From: Oscillospiraceae bacterium
Lineage (GTDB): Bacteria > Bacillota > Clostridia > Oscillospirales > Oscillospiraceae
NCBI GenBank assembly: GCA_024404315.1
Contig: JAKSQD010000001.1
Location: forward strand, 54,894 to 118,893
Reading direction: 5' to 3'
Length of the DNA: 64,000 nt
Below are positions 41,090-50,398 of this stretch, piece after piece (positions within the stretch are counted from its first letter, which is position 1; every line of letters begins with the position of its first letter). The position numbers and the translations under genes are program-made. The notes beneath the pieces are model-generated. The model was not told the DNA's origin. It did not search any database and was given only the letters and a program-made list of their open reading frames with translations.

Positions 41090-43786
41090 ATGAAACTAAT
41101 GGTACTGGACGGCAACTCCATTGCCAACCGAGCCTTTTACGGAATCAAGCTGCTGTCCACCCGTGACGGACAGTTCACCAACGCTGTTTATGGTTTTCTC
41201 ACCATTCTAAACCGCCTGCTGGAAGAAGAACAGCCGGAAGCCCTTTGTGTCACCTTTGACCGAAAGGCTCCCACCTTCCGTCATTTGGCCTTTGCTGACT
41301 ACAAAGCCAATCGGCACGGGATGCCGGAAGAGCTGCGCCAGCAAATGCCGGTGCTGAAGGAGATTCTCTCCGCCATGCGGATTCCCTGCTACGAGATGGA
41401 CGGCTGGGAGGCCGACGACCTGATTGGTACCATCTCCCGCCGCTGTGAGGCGGAGGGCTGGGACTGCGCCATTGTCACCGGAGACAAGGATTCCCTGCAA
41501 TTGGTTACAGAGCACACCACCGTCAAGCTCGTCACCACCCGCATGGGCAAGACCACCACGGAGAGCGTCACGCCGGATGTATTCTTTGAAAAATACGGCT
41601 TTGAGCCGAAGAAGCTCATTGACCTGAAAGCCCTTATGGGCGACAGCTCCGACAATTACCCCGGCGTGAAGGGCATCGGCGAAAAATCCGCTCTGTCTCT
41701 CATTCAGAATTATGGTTCCGTGGCGGAAATTTACGCCCATTTTGACGAAATCCCCCTCAAGCCCGCCCAACGGAAACGTCTGGATGAAGGACGGGAGGAG
41801 GCAAAGCTCTCCTATGATTTGGCTACCATCCGCTGTGATGCGCCGCTGGACTTTGCTCCCGGCGATAACCTGCGGAAAGAGCCGGAAAATGGCCGTCTCT
41901 ATGAGTTGTTCCGCCGCTTGGAGTTCCATAAACTGATTGAGAAATACGGACTGACCCCAGAAATGACCACCACCACGCCCGTTTCCGCAAGTGTGGAGCC
42001 CACCGCCCCAGAAGAACAGCAGGCGGTCAACTGTGAGATTCGTGTACCGGAAAGCGCCGAAGCGCTGGAACCCCTGCTCAACGGCTGGAAGGCCTCCCCC
42101 TGGGTGACGGTGAACGTTCTGCCGGATTTCTCCGCCGTCGCCATTGACAATTTGGTGCTGGACGGAGTGTGCATCGGCGTGGTGCTCTACCGGGACAAGC
42201 TGGGGGATGCGCTGTATCAAAAGGCGCTGGAAGCCCTTTTCTCCGACCAGGTAAAAAAAGTCGCCCATCGAGTCAAGGAGCTGATGAATGCTCTGTTGGG
42301 CGAGGGATATTCCACGGACGGTTTTCTGTTTGACACCGCCTTGGGCGCTTATCTGCTCAATCCCACCGCCGGAAGCTATGAGCTGAACGAGCTGTTTCAA
42401 ACCTACTGCGGCGGACAGCTTCCTTCCCCCAAGTATTTGGAGGAAAACGCCTTCTCCCCCCTTGCCAGCGAGGCAGACAAAGCGCTTTCAGAAGCGGCGC
42501 TGTTGAGCTGGTCCACCGCCTGCGGCGCTGTTTACGAGCAGATGCTGCCCAAACTGGAAGAGCTGGGCATGATGGAGCTTTACAACACCGTAGAGCTGCC
42601 CCTTTGCAGTGTGCTGGCAGAGATGGAGCGAGCCGGTGTACTGGTGGACAAGGACGCATTGGAACGCTTCGGCACTACCCTCTCCCAAGGCATCGACAAG
42701 ACCCAGCGGGAGGTCTTCCAGAGCGCAGGCGTGGAATTTAACATCAACTCCACCAAGCAGCTGGGTGAGGTGCTCTTTGAAAAGCTGAATCTGCCCTCCG
42801 GCAAGAAAACCAAGCGGGGCTACTCCACCAGCGCCGAGGTGCTGGAAAAGCTCCGTGGATATCATCCTGTGGTGGAGGGCGTGCTGGAATACCGCCAGCT
42901 GACCAAGCTGAAATCTACTTATGTGGACGGTTTGACCCGTGAAATTGCCGAGGATGGGCGCATTCATACCAATTTCCAGAACACCGTCACGGCCACAGGC
43001 CGTCTTTCCTCCACGGAGCCCAATTTGCAGAACATCCCGGTTCGCACTCAACTGGGTGCAGAAATGCGAAAAATGTTCATTGCCGGGTCGGGTAATGTCC
43101 TGGTGGATGCGGACTATTCCCAAATTGAGCTGCGCCTGCTGGCTCACATCGCCAATGATGCCAATATGATTGCCAACTACCAGCAGGGCGGCGACATCCA
43201 CGCAGCCACTGCCGCCTCTATTTACGGTGTGCCGCTGGAGCTGGTAAGCAAGCAGATGCGCTCCTCCGCAAAGGCCATTAACTTCGGCATTGTGTACGGT
43301 ATGTCCGCCTATTCTCTCTCTGAGGATCTTCACATCTCCGTCGGGGAGGCCAAGGACTATATGAACCGGTATTTTTCCAACTTCTCGGGCGTTTTGAAGT
43401 ATCAGAAGGACATTGTGGCAGAGGCCAAGGAAAACGGATATGTCTCCACCCTTCAGGGGCGCCGCCGCTGGCTGCCAGAGCTGAAATCCTCCAACTATCC
43501 CTTGCGGCAATTCGGTGAGCGTGTGGCGCTGAATATGCCCATTCAGGGCACGGCGGCGGACATCATGAAGCTGGCCATGATTCGGGTACAGAACCGCTTG
43601 AAGGCCGAACAGCTCACCGGTCGCCTGGTGCTTCAGGTTCACGATGAGCTGATTGTGGAATGTCCCGAGGCCGAGGCCGAGCAGGTGGCCAAGCTGGTGC
43701 AGGAAGAAATGGAAAACGCCTTAGCCCTCCGTGTTCCGCTGGTGGCTGAGGCACAGATTGGACAGAGCTGGAGCGATGCTCATTGA
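41090..43786 (+). CDS. polA: DNA polymerase I
   Basis: The 898-residue enzyme joins a 5'-3' flap nuclease to an A-family polymerase, for Okazaki fragment processing and repair. The nuclease part (residues 1 to about 290) has DGNSIANRAFYG, EADDLIG, TGDKDSLQLV and SSDNYPGVKGIG. The middle exonuclease region is degenerate (LPDFSAVAIDNLV) without the DEDD metal ligands, so proofreading is probably absent, as in B. subtilis. The polymerase has DADYSQIELRLLAHI, the finger helix RSSAKAINFGIVYGMS (Lys728, Phe732) and QVHDELIVE. The start at 41090 is at the family's usual position after ATGAGGTCGATCAC. Confidence 0.97.
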   Translation: MKLMVLDGNSIANRAFYGIKLLSTRDGQFTNAVYGFLTILNRLLEEEQPEALCVTFDRKAPTFRHLAFADYKANRHGMPEELRQQMPVLKEILSAMRIPCYEMDGWEADDLIGTISRRCEAEGWDCAIVTGDKDSLQLVTEHTTVKLVTTRMGKTTTESVTPDVFFEKYGFEPKKLIDLKALMGDSSDNYPGVKGIGEKSALSLIQNYGSVAEIYAHFDEIPLKPAQRKRLDEGREEAKLSYDLATIRCDAPLDFAPGDNLRKEPENGRLYELFRRLEFHKLIEKYGLTPEMTTTTPVSASVEPTAPEEQQAVNCEIRVPESAEALEPLLNGWKASPWVTVNVLPDFSAVAIDNLVLDGVCIGVVLYRDKLGDALYQKALEALFSDQVKKVAHRVKELMNALLGEGYSTDGFLFDTALGAYLLNPTAGSYELNELFQTYCGGQLPSPKYLEENAFSPLASEADKALSEAALLSWSTACGAVYEQMLPKLEELGMMELYNTVELPLCSVLAEMERAGVLVDKDALERFGTTLSQGIDKTQREVFQSAGVEFNINSTKQLGEVLFEKLNLPSGKKTKRGYSTSAEVLEKLRGYHPVVEGVLEYRQLTKLKSTYVDGLTREIAEDGRIHTNFQNTVTATGRLSSTEPNLQNIPVRTQLGAEMRKMFIAGSGNVLVDADYSQIELRLLAHIANDANMIANYQQGGDIHAATAASIYGVPLELVSKQMRSSAKAINFGIVYGMSAYSLSEDLHISVGEAKDYMNRYFSNFSGVLKYQKDIVAEAKENGYVSTLQGRRRWLPELKSSNYPLRQFGERVALNMPIQGTAADIMKLAMIRVQNRLKAEQLTGRLVLQVHDELIVECPEAEAEQVAKLVQEEMENALALRVPLVAEAQIGQSWSDAH

Positions 43787-43883
43787 TGGCTGGGAGAGCC
43801 GCTTTCCAGCCTTTGGAGCACTTCGCCTGGGAAAGGAACTGCTTTCTTTTTCACGCAGACGGTTTGAAAGGTGGGAAATTGCT

Positions 43884-44360
43884 GTGAAAGTCATTTTTTT
43901 GGATGTGGACGGCGTTCTGGTGTCCCGAGAAGGGTTCCAAAAAGCCCAGTTTTCCGCCACGCAGACGGTTATCTTTGACAAAACGGCGTTGACGAACTTA
44001 AAAACCCTGGTAGATGCCACGGGAGCCAAGCCGGTGATTACCTCCTCCTGGCGACCCTATTCCGACCAGCGTCCCACCATGTCTTATTTATGGCTGAAAA
44101 GCGTGATGGCGCACAACGGCACGCTGGTCTACGACGAAACGCCACGGCTCACCGGGCATGGAATCGACCGTAGTGATGAAATTGCGGCATGGCTGGCCGC
44201 CCACGACCACATAGAAAGCTATGTGGTGATTGACGACAACGACCGGCTCGGGCATCACCCGGAGATTCGGTGTCGTCTGGTGCGAACCAACCCGGATTTT
44301 GGCATTCGAGAGGATACCGTTCAACAGGCTTTACACCTGCTGAATGACGAAACGGTGTGA
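43884..44360 (+). CDS. HAD-like hydrolase domain protein
   Basis: The 158-residue product resembles the HAD domain found in RNA-repair fusion proteins (PF18143-like). It has the nucleophile motif FLDVDGVLVSREGF, the T/S motif VITSSWRPY, and the acidic motif YVVIDDNDRLGHHP. These residues suggest a phosphatase or nucleotidase fold with intact Asp pairs; the substrate is unknown. GTG at 43884 is chosen as start because AAAGGTGGG lies eight bases before and the motif follows at once. The frame is open back to 43731, inside polA, which would add an unlikely basic segment. It ends at a bidirectional terminator. Confidence 0.75.
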   Translation: MKVIFLDVDGVLVSREGFQKAQFSATQTVIFDKTALTNLKTLVDATGAKPVITSSWRPYSDQRPTMSYLWLKSVMAHNGTLVYDETPRLTGHGIDRSDEIAAWLAAHDHIESYVVIDDNDRLGHHPEIRCRLVRTNPDFGIREDTVQQALHLLNDETV

Positions 44361-44370
44361 CAGCAAAAGG

Positions 44371-44418
44371 ATACCCTCTGACGTGGTGCGATGCTCCTAC
44401 ATCAGAGGGTATGATTTT
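44371..44418. terminator. Bidirectional terminator between the HAD and SGNH genes
   Basis: ATACCCTCTGA (44371-44381) pairs with TCAGAGGGTAT (44402-44412), with GATTTTA after it. It separates convergent genes. Confidence 0.8.
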
Positions 44419-44430
44419 ATCCAAATGGAT

Positions 44431-44997
44431 TCAAAATGAATCCTGTTTGAGCTGTTCCGCCATACGATGGGCGAAAACCTGATGTGCCTCTTGGGTGAGG
44501 TGTACCCCATCGCAGGCAAGACGCAGGTCAAATGCACCTGCATCCACAAACCACAAGCCCATCCGGTCAGCTAACTCCTGATAGCAACCGGCCAGCCGCT
44601 TTGCCGTTTGATTCAGCCCCCGCTCCGTGATACCAATCGGGGGCGGTGCCATCAAAACCAACTTCACCGTTGGAAATTCCGCTTGCAGATGGTGCAGGTA
44701 CTCTTCCATGTGAGCGGCAATCACTCGTTCATCGGGTCGCACGGCGTTCAAGACATCATTGGTTCCCAGCATGACCAAAAGATGGCTTGCTGGCAGCTCC
44801 CAGCAGATGTCCTGATCCAGGCTCTTCCATGTGAGGGCATCGGGAATCGTCCGGCCATTTTCACCCAGATTGACCGTTTGACAGCCCAGCTCGTGCGCCA
44901 ACAGCTCTGGCCAGCTGTGGTCATACCGTCCGCCCCAAAAATTCCGGGGGTCATAGCCAAAGGTATTGGAATCCCCCACACAAATCATCTTTTCCAT
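44431..44997 (-). CDS. SGNH/GDSL-family hydrolase
   Basis: The 188-residue protein has all four SGNH blocks: GDSN with nucleophile Ser10, NLGENGRT (Gly), LGTND (Asn), and CDGVHLTQEAH with the catalytic Asp and His. There is no signal peptide, so it is a cytosolic esterase, lipase or deacetylase of unknown substrate. The start at 44997 is three bases after the stop of the MBL hydrolase upstream, which indicates co-transcription; the ribosome-binding site would lie inside that gene and is weak. Confidence 0.85.
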   Translation of the reverse strand: MEKMICVGDSNTFGYDPRNFWGGRYDHSWPELLAHELGCQTVNLGENGRTIPDALTWKSLDQDICWELPASHLLVMLGTNDVLNAVRPDERVIAAHMEEYLHHLQAEFPTVKLVLMAPPPIGITERGLNQTAKRLAGCYQELADRMGLWFVDAGAFDLRLACDGVHLTQEAHQVFAHRMAEQLKQDSF

Positions 44998-45000
44998 GCG

Positions 45001-45615
45001 TTATTGGTGATTCGCCGGGGTGAGTACCACGGTTCCGGCGAGGTTCTGCTGGGTATCGTATACCGAAGCGTCCGTGACGGTCACAGGCTCCATCCACTTG
45101 GTGAACGCCTCCACCGTGCCGATTAAATCAAATCCCACGCCGTCCATCCGGTAGTGCATGGGAATGACCACCTTAGGAGCAAGGGCTTTGGCCAGCGCCG
45201 CCGCCTGCTTTCCGTCGATGGTAAAGAAGCCACCCACGGGAATGAGCGCCACATCCAGCCCCTTGAGCTGTTCCATCTGCTCCGGTTCCAGCTCACAGCC
45301 GATATCGCCAAAGTGCGCCGCCTTTGTCTGGCCGTCCTCCAGAATGACAATCTGGTTTGCACCTCGTTTGGCTCCCTTTACCTCGTCGTGATAGCTCTGG
45401 ATGGTGGTGACACGCAGGCCGCAGCTTCTGCCCGTGAGGGCAACCTGCTCCCGTCCGTTGTGGTCGGGGTGTTCGTGACTGCACAGCACAGCATCCGCCT
45501 GTTCCACCACAGGACGGAGGCCGGGAACCGTTCCCGCTCGATAGGGATCCAAAACGATGGAAGAACCACAGGATTCCACCTTGAAGCAGGAATGTCCAAT
45601 CCAAGTGAATTTCAT
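45001..45615 (-). CDS. MBL-fold metal-dependent hydrolase, UPF0173-like
   Basis: The 204-residue protein is a metallo-beta-lactamase fold hydrolase. MKFTWIGHSCFKVE is the typical opening of the UlaG/UPF0173 branch, SHEHPDHNG supplies the H-x-H-x-D-H metal motif, and VIPMHYRMDG gives a further histidine. Members hydrolyse phosphoesters, lactones or similar bonds; the substrate is not known. The start at 45615 follows GAAGGAGAGATACCA. It is followed by the SGNH hydrolase. A hairpin lies between it and apbC upstream. Confidence 0.87.
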   Translation of the reverse strand: MKFTWIGHSCFKVESCGSSIVLDPYRAGTVPGLRPVVEQADAVLCSHEHPDHNGREQVALTGRSCGLRVTTIQSYHDEVKGAKRGANQIVILEDGQTKAAHFGDIGCELEPEQMEQLKGLDVALIPVGGFFTIDGKQAAALAKALAPKVVIPMHYRMDGVGFDLIGTVEAFTKWMEPVTVTDASVYDTQQNLAGTVVLTPANHQ

Positions 45616-45645
45616 TGGTATCTCTCCTTCGGGTCATATCGCAAG

Positions 45646-45671
45646 ATCCCCCACGGTCGTCCATGGGGGAT
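45646..45671. repeat. ATCCCCCA hairpin downstream of apbC
   Basis: ATCCCCCA (45646-45653) pairs with TGGGGGAT (45664-45671). On the minus strand no T-run follows, so termination of apbC is doubtful; it could protect the mRNA end. Confidence 0.5.
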
Positions 45672-45692
45672 GCTTTATCTTGATTGACTTTT

Positions 45693-46535
45693 TTACTTTC
45701 TATCCGTGACCAGAGCCACAATCTTGGCGGTATCTGCCAGATAATTCGGCTCGATGTTCTCCACGCAGCCAGCGTCCACAGCGCCAGCAATTGCGGGGTC
45801 GATGGGCAACTGCGCCAGAACGGGCACACGGAACTCCTGCGCCACCTCAGCAATGTGGCTGTCACCAAAGATCTTGTGACGCTTGCCGCAGTCGGGGCAC
45901 TGGAAGTAGCTGTAGTTTTCAATGAGACCCAGCACAGGAACGTGCATGAGTTCTGCCATATTCAGCGCCTTGGCCACAATCATGGAAACCAGATCCTGGG
46001 GAGACGTAACCACCAGAATCCCGTCCACCGGCAGGGACTGGAAGACCGTCAGGGGCACATCACCCGTTCCGGGAGGCATATCCACGAACATATAATCAAT
46101 GTCACCCCAGAACACGTCCGTCCAGAACTGCTTCACCACGCCAGCAATCACGGGGCCACGCCAGACAACGGGGTCTGTTTCGTTTTCGGTCAGCAGGTTC
46201 AGGGACATAATCTTCACGCCAGTTTTGGTGACGGCGGGCAGGATGCCTTCCTCAGAGCCCATGGCCTTTTCATGAATACCAAAGCTCTTGGGAATGGAGG
46301 GGCCTGTGATATCAGCATCCAGGACACCCACTTGATAGCCCAATTTGGCCATAGCGGTTGCCAGAGAAGCCGTAACCATGCTCTTTCCGACACCGCCCTT
46401 ACCGCTCATAACGGCGATAACGTGCTTGACGGTGGAAGACTGGTTCACGGGTTCCTTGGGGATGACGGATTCACCGGTGCGGGAGGAACAACTTGCGCCA
46501 CATGAGGAGCAGTCATGAGTACATTCTTCAGCCAT
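45693..46535 (-). CDS. apbC: Mrp/NBP35 (ApbC) family iron-sulfur carrier ATPase
   Basis: The 280-residue P-loop ATPase is a scaffold or carrier for iron-sulfur clusters. It has the deviant Walker A AVMSGKGGVGKSMVTASLA, the switch DADITGPSIPKSFG, VDMPPGTGD and the cluster-binding CPDCG pair. A short N-terminal segment has four to five cysteines (MAEECTHDCSSCGASCSS), as in NBP35-like members. The start at 46535 follows AAAGGAGAATTCCGATT. It has its own promoter. Cluster enzymes in the window (HemZ, DUF512, the fumarase subunit) are possible clients, by inference only. Confidence 0.93.
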   Translation of the reverse strand: MAEECTHDCSSCGASCSSRTGESVIPKEPVNQSSTVKHVIAVMSGKGGVGKSMVTASLATAMAKLGYQVGVLDADITGPSIPKSFGIHEKAMGSEEGILPAVTKTGVKIMSLNLLTENETDPVVWRGPVIAGVVKQFWTDVFWGDIDYMFVDMPPGTGDVPLTVFQSLPVDGILVVTSPQDLVSMIVAKALNMAELMHVPVLGLIENYSYFQCPDCGKRHKIFGDSHIAEVAQEFRVPVLAQLPIDPAIAGAVDAGCVENIEPNYLADTAKIVALVTDRK

Positions 46536-46572
46536 AATAATCGGAATTCTCCTTTGTATCCAAATCTAGGTT

Positions 46573-46601
46573 AGTTTATCATATTCATTCTTACATTACA
46601 A
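46573..46601 (-). promoter_or_regulatory. apbC promoter
   Basis: On the minus strand TTGTAA (46601-46596), a 17-base spacer and TAAACT (46578-46573). Confidence 0.65.
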
Positions 46602-46687
46602 TAGAAAAGCAAAACACTGTTTGATTTCACACGTTTTTCTTCTTTTCCCGCCTGGTCATTCCGCCCCACGCAGCGGCACTCTTCCCG

Positions 46688-47623
46688 TTAATGGGCATCG
46701 TACACGCCGCCGCCGATGAATTCTCTGAGCAAACTGGTCTTGAGCACCAATTCAGGGTCAATGGGCTGGAAGCGCTGGAACGCCTCAATCATCGACAACA
46801 TATCCTTTCGGCGGATGTTCTCCTTGGGAATCGCTTCGAAAATCGGCTTGGCGTAGTGGGTCATGACGTTGACCTCATAGGGCAGAGCGGAATCAAAAAT
46901 CAGGTTGGCACGCTTCTTGAAGGGGGAAATATAGAGCTTTTCTCCCCGGCGGATGTTGTCCCACATGGCCAGGGTGTGGAGGACTTCTGTACCACGGAAA
47001 TTCATATCCCGAACGCTGCGCCGAGTCAGGCGCATCCAGGTTCCCTTAAAGACCATTTCTCCATGATCCAGAACATTGGAACGGGCGGAGAGATAAATCT
47101 TAAAAGCCTCTGGGTGGCGGCCTCCCAGCTCATCGTTCAGGGCGTGGATTCCCTCATAGACGGCCACCTCATCCGGCCCCACACGCAGCGGCGTGCAGCG
47201 GCTGGTATCCCGCATCTGACGGACAAAGTTAAACTTGGGAATCAGAACCTCTTCTCCCCGAGAGAGGGCTTGAAAATGCTCGTGGAGCAGCTCCATATCC
47301 ACACAAAGCGGAGATTCTAAATCATATTCGCCGGTTTTGGTTCTGGGTGTCTTTTCCGGATCCCGGTTGGCAAAGTAATCATCCATGGAAACAGTATGGG
47401 TCTTGATGCCCTTCTTCAACAGCGCTTCCCGAATTTTCAAGGAAGAGGTGGTCTTTCCCGAACCGGACGGGCCAGCCAAAAGCACAATCGGACTGTTTTT
47501 GCGGTTTGCGATGATGCGGTCGGCAGCGTCTTCCACCTTTCGGTTAAAATTGCGGTCGCTCATTTCCAGAAACTCAGATGGGTTCTTTGCCATCAGGTTG
47601 ATTTCTTCCAGCTGAAATGCCAT
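46688..47623 (-). CDS. Uridine kinase / phosphoribulokinase-like nucleoside kinase
   Basis: The 311-residue protein has the P-loop LLAGPSGSGKTTSSLKI, the SMDDYF base-binding motif, a VYEGIHALND block and RRSVRDMNFRG. These are features of the uridine kinase-like group that in clostridia sits near hemZ. The N-terminal extension in these proteins is shorter than in the TGS-fused form. It probably phosphorylates a nucleoside, but the substrate is not fixed by sequence. The start at 47623 follows GAAGGAGGAAGGATT. It is the last gene of the recJ-relA-dtd-MBL-hemZ run. Confidence 0.87.
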   Translation of the reverse strand: MAFQLEEINLMAKNPSEFLEMSDRNFNRKVEDAADRIIANRKNSPIVLLAGPSGSGKTTSSLKIREALLKKGIKTHTVSMDDYFANRDPEKTPRTKTGEYDLESPLCVDMELLHEHFQALSRGEEVLIPKFNFVRQMRDTSRCTPLRVGPDEVAVYEGIHALNDELGGRHPEAFKIYLSARSNVLDHGEMVFKGTWMRLTRRSVRDMNFRGTEVLHTLAMWDNIRRGEKLYISPFKKRANLIFDSALPYEVNVMTHYAKPIFEAIPKENIRRKDMLSMIEAFQRFQPIDPELVLKTSLLREFIGGGVYDAH

Positions 47624-47656
47624 AATCCTTCCTCCTTCTTCGGTAGCGTAGCGAAA

Positions 47657-49138
47657 TCAAAAACGAAGCGCCTTTTGGAACTCCACCAGAGGGCGCTTTT
47701 CCTCACAGATGGTGTCGATGCGGTCGATATACTCCTTGGGGTACTTGGGGTTGGTAATGCGAACAACACGTCCACTGGATGGGTCGGTGAGCTTGGTAGA
47801 GCCGCCAGCGCCCAAAGCAAGGATGGTGTGCAGCTCCTCCATAATACAGATGTTATAGAGTCCTTCCCAGCCGGGTTTGCACCAGCCGATGTTTTCCAGA
47901 GCGCCGGTCATGTACTTTTGGCGGTAGAGGTAATAGGGAATCTGTCCCGCCTGCCACAGTCTGGGCCAAGCGTAATCCAGCATGGCGGCGGTTTCCTCGC
48001 CGGTGGGCAATCCCTGACGCTCCATGATGAGGCGAGAGCCTTTTTTCAGAGCCAGGGTGTGGACGGTGATGTTTTCCGGGTCAAGATCAAGGACGGTATC
48101 CAGCGTATAGCGGAAGCCAGAAACGGTATCCTTGGGCAGTCCGGCAATCAAATCCATGTTGACCGCCGGAATACCGGCATCCCGGACGATTTGATAAGCG
48201 TCCAGAATATCGGCGGCGGTGTGGGCACGACCCATGGCCTTGAGCACCTCATCCTCCATGCTTTGGGGATTGACCGAAACACGATCTACACCTTGTTCCT
48301 TCAGCACAGCCATTTTGTCAACGGTGATGGTGTCGGGGCGGCCAGCCTCCACGGTGAATTCCGTGAGCCGAGAAAGGTCAATTGCGGAACGCAGGTGGCC
48401 AATCAGTCCATCCAGCTCCGAGGCGGAAAGGGTGGTCGGTGTTCCGCCGCCCATGTAGATGGTACGAACCTTGACCCCCGCTTCGTTCAGGAGCGCCGCC
48501 ACAGCATCAATCTCTTTGTGGAGGGCTGTCAAAAACGGACTGACCATTTTCAGCGTCCGCTTCACGTCCGCCGAGACAAAGGAGCAATAGGCGCACCGGG
48601 TCGGACAGAAGGGAATCCCCAGGTAGAGGCTGATTTCGTCGTTTTTCAGGCTGTTTTTGGCGGCGAGGCCGGATTTTGCCGCTTCGATGGCCAATTTGGT
48701 GCGGCTATCGGAAACAAAATACTCCGTTTTGAAGCGGTGGGCGGTTTCTTCCTCTGAAAGCCCCTCCTCCAGCGCCTTGGATGCCAGCTTTGCCGGGCGG
48801 ATGCCGGTGAGAGCGCCCCAGGGTGGTGCTTCGTCCAAAATGGAAAGCGCCGCCTGATAGTAGGACTGCTTGAGAATACGCTGCAAACGGCGGTCATATT
48901 CCAGCTGGTCAGCCTGATTCGGCGTGGGGCAGGCTCTTTCCGCCTTGCCGGACTTTCCGCCCACGGTCAGCTCTGTTTCGGCGTGAGCAGTTCCGTTCTC
49001 AAAGGTCAGCGTGGAGCGGCAGGCACTCTCCCCCGGCTCGGGGAGGGATTGCGGGTATTCCGGCTTCTCACCAGGAAACAAAACCATGGTGATTTGCTCG
49101 ATGGCATATTGATAGTTGTGGTTTAAATATAATTTCAT
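47657..49138 (-). CDS. hemZ: Coproporphyrinogen dehydrogenase HemZ, radical SAM
   Basis: This 493-residue radical SAM enzyme is the HemZ type of oxygen-independent coproporphyrinogen oxidase-like proteins. The cluster motif is FCPTRCAYCSF (C-x3-C-x2-C), followed by YMGGGTPTTLS, TVEAGRPD, VNPQSMEDEVLKAMGR and AGLPKDT. The N-terminal 150 residues are the HemZ-specific extension. The physiological role in organisms lacking haem synthesis is debated. The start at 49138 (MKLYLNHNYQY) is the conserved one, although no clear ribosome-binding site is seen; the frame is open to 49198. It follows the MBL hydrolase. Confidence 0.93.
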   Translation of the reverse strand: MKLYLNHNYQYAIEQITMVLFPGEKPEYPQSLPEPGESACRSTLTFENGTAHAETELTVGGKSGKAERACPTPNQADQLEYDRRLQRILKQSYYQAALSILDEAPPWGALTGIRPAKLASKALEEGLSEEETAHRFKTEYFVSDSRTKLAIEAAKSGLAAKNSLKNDEISLYLGIPFCPTRCAYCSFVSADVKRTLKMVSPFLTALHKEIDAVAALLNEAGVKVRTIYMGGGTPTTLSASELDGLIGHLRSAIDLSRLTEFTVEAGRPDTITVDKMAVLKEQGVDRVSVNPQSMEDEVLKAMGRAHTAADILDAYQIVRDAGIPAVNMDLIAGLPKDTVSGFRYTLDTVLDLDPENITVHTLALKKGSRLIMERQGLPTGEETAAMLDYAWPRLWQAGQIPYYLYRQKYMTGALENIGWCKPGWEGLYNICIMEELHTILALGAGGSTKLTDPSSGRVVRITNPKYPKEYIDRIDTICEEKRPLVEFQKALRF

Positions 49139-49227
49139 AGTGATTTTTGGGAAATGTGGATGGGGAATTGGAAAAGAGTTTTGACCAGAAGGAGACAAGT
49201 TAGCCTGCTAGGGTCGCAGTGTCCCCA

Positions 49228-49887
49228 TTATCGTCTGAATTTTCTTCTGTCTCGGGTGACAGCGTAGGCTACATAAGGATTCTGCTCCCGCTCGGCCTCC
49301 ATGGTGGTGGGGCGGTCGTGACCGGGGAAGACCTGGTAATCACCGGGCAGCTCGGCCAGCTTTTTGAGAGAGGCATACATCTGGTGGATGCTGCTGCTGT
49401 CAAAGTCGGTACGGCCACAGGAGCCGCAAAACAGGGTATCACCCACAAAGAGCACATCCTCCACCTTGAGCGTGACACCGCCCGCAGTGTGGCCGGGGGT
49501 TCCGATGACCTCAATGGTCAGATTGCCCAGTTGGAGGGTGTCACCGTCTGCATAGTAATGGAGGTTGGGAACTCCCTGGAGGCTGATGCCATTGACCAGA
49601 CCGGCGGGGGCACAGGGATAATCCGCTTCGTGAATGTAGACGGGAATCTCTGCCTCCGGGTGCTTCTGATACCATGCGTTCAGCAACTGCTGCACACCGG
49701 CGATGTGGTCAAAATGGCCGTGGGTGGCCAAAATCATGATTGGCTCATAGCCGTGCTCCTCGATTTTGTCGGCAATGGCAGCACCCCGCTCACCGGGATC
49801 AATGATGGCGGCCTTTTTGGTTTCCTCATCGCCCAAAATAAAACAATTGGTGCTGTAGGGGCCAACGGTATAACCTCGAATAAACAT
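49228..49887 (-). CDS. MBL-fold hydrolase, glyoxalase II-like
   Basis: The 219-residue protein carries ILATHGHFDHIAGV (H-x-H-x-DH), VIGTPGHTAGGV, FVGDTLFCGSCGRTDF and FPGHD, the full set of di-metal ligands of glyoxalase II-like hydrolases. It may cleave S-acyl thiol compounds, but members of this clostridial branch are uncharacterised. ATG at 49887 is preferred over an in-frame TTG two codons earlier; AGAGGG precedes both. Position between dtd and hemZ is conserved in Clostridia. Confidence 0.9.
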   Translation of the reverse strand: MFIRGYTVGPYSTNCFILGDEETKKAAIIDPGERGAAIADKIEEHGYEPIMILATHGHFDHIAGVQQLLNAWYQKHPEAEIPVYIHEADYPCAPAGLVNGISLQGVPNLHYYADGDTLQLGNLTIEVIGTPGHTAGGVTLKVEDVLFVGDTLFCGSCGRTDFDSSSIHQMYASLKKLAELPGDYQVFPGHDRPTTMEAEREQNPYVAYAVTRDRRKFRR

Positions 49888-49901
49888 AAACAAAACCCTC
49901 T

Positions 49902-50336
49902 TTAAATATCGTAAAGTAACGTGACGGGACCATCATTCAAGCTGTCCACCTGCATATCTGCGCCGAACTCGCCGTGTTCCACATGAAAGCCGTAGTTGCG
50001 GCAGCATTCCATGAAATACTCATAAAGGGGAATGGCTTTATCCGGCTTTGCGGCGTGGGAGAATCCCGGGCGACGGGATTTCAGGTCGGCGTACAGGGTA
50101 AACTGGCTCACCACCAGCAGCTCACCGCCCACAGCGGCAAGATCCAGATTCATTTTTCCCTGCTCATCCTCAAAAACACGCAGGTGACAAATTTTCTTGG
50201 CCAACTGACTGGCGATGGCTTCGTCATCATCGGGGCCAACGCCCAAAAGCACCAGGTATCCCTGGCCAATCTGACCGTTGACCTTGCCGTCTATGGTAAC
50301 GGACGCATGGCGCACCCGGGTCACAACTGCTCTCAT
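49902..50336 (-). CDS. dtd: D-aminoacyl-tRNA deacylase
   Basis: The 144-residue enzyme removes D-amino acids, and glycine from tRNA-Ala, from mischarged tRNAs. The start MRAVVTRVRHASVTIDG, the active-site block SQFTLYADLKSRRPGFS and the C-terminal LNDGPVTLL carrying the Gly-cis-Pro motif are all present. The start at 50336 follows AAGGAGTTACAAGAACA. It lies 63 bases after relA, in the conserved relA-dtd pair. Confidence 0.96.
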   Translation of the reverse strand: MRAVVTRVRHASVTIDGKVNGQIGQGYLVLLGVGPDDDEAIASQLAKKICHLRVFEDEQGKMNLDLAAVGGELLVVSQFTLYADLKSRRPGFSHAAKPDKAIPLYEYFMECCRNYGFHVEHGEFGADMQVDSLNDGPVTLLYDI

Positions 50337-50398
50337 TGTTCTTGTAACTCCTTTTTATGTTTCATCGCCCCTCCGACCGCTTGACGGAGGGGGAGCCA

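Noticed and set aside
42001-42500. Active 3'-5' proofreading domain in DNA polymerase I
   Set aside because: The region has the exonuclease-like position, but the metal-binding acidic residues are not present, so no proofreading activity is claimed.
45001-45615. Assignment as an L-ascorbate 6-phosphate lactonase
   Set aside because: The fold matches the UlaG branch, but no ascorbate utilisation genes are present, so only the generic MBL call is made.
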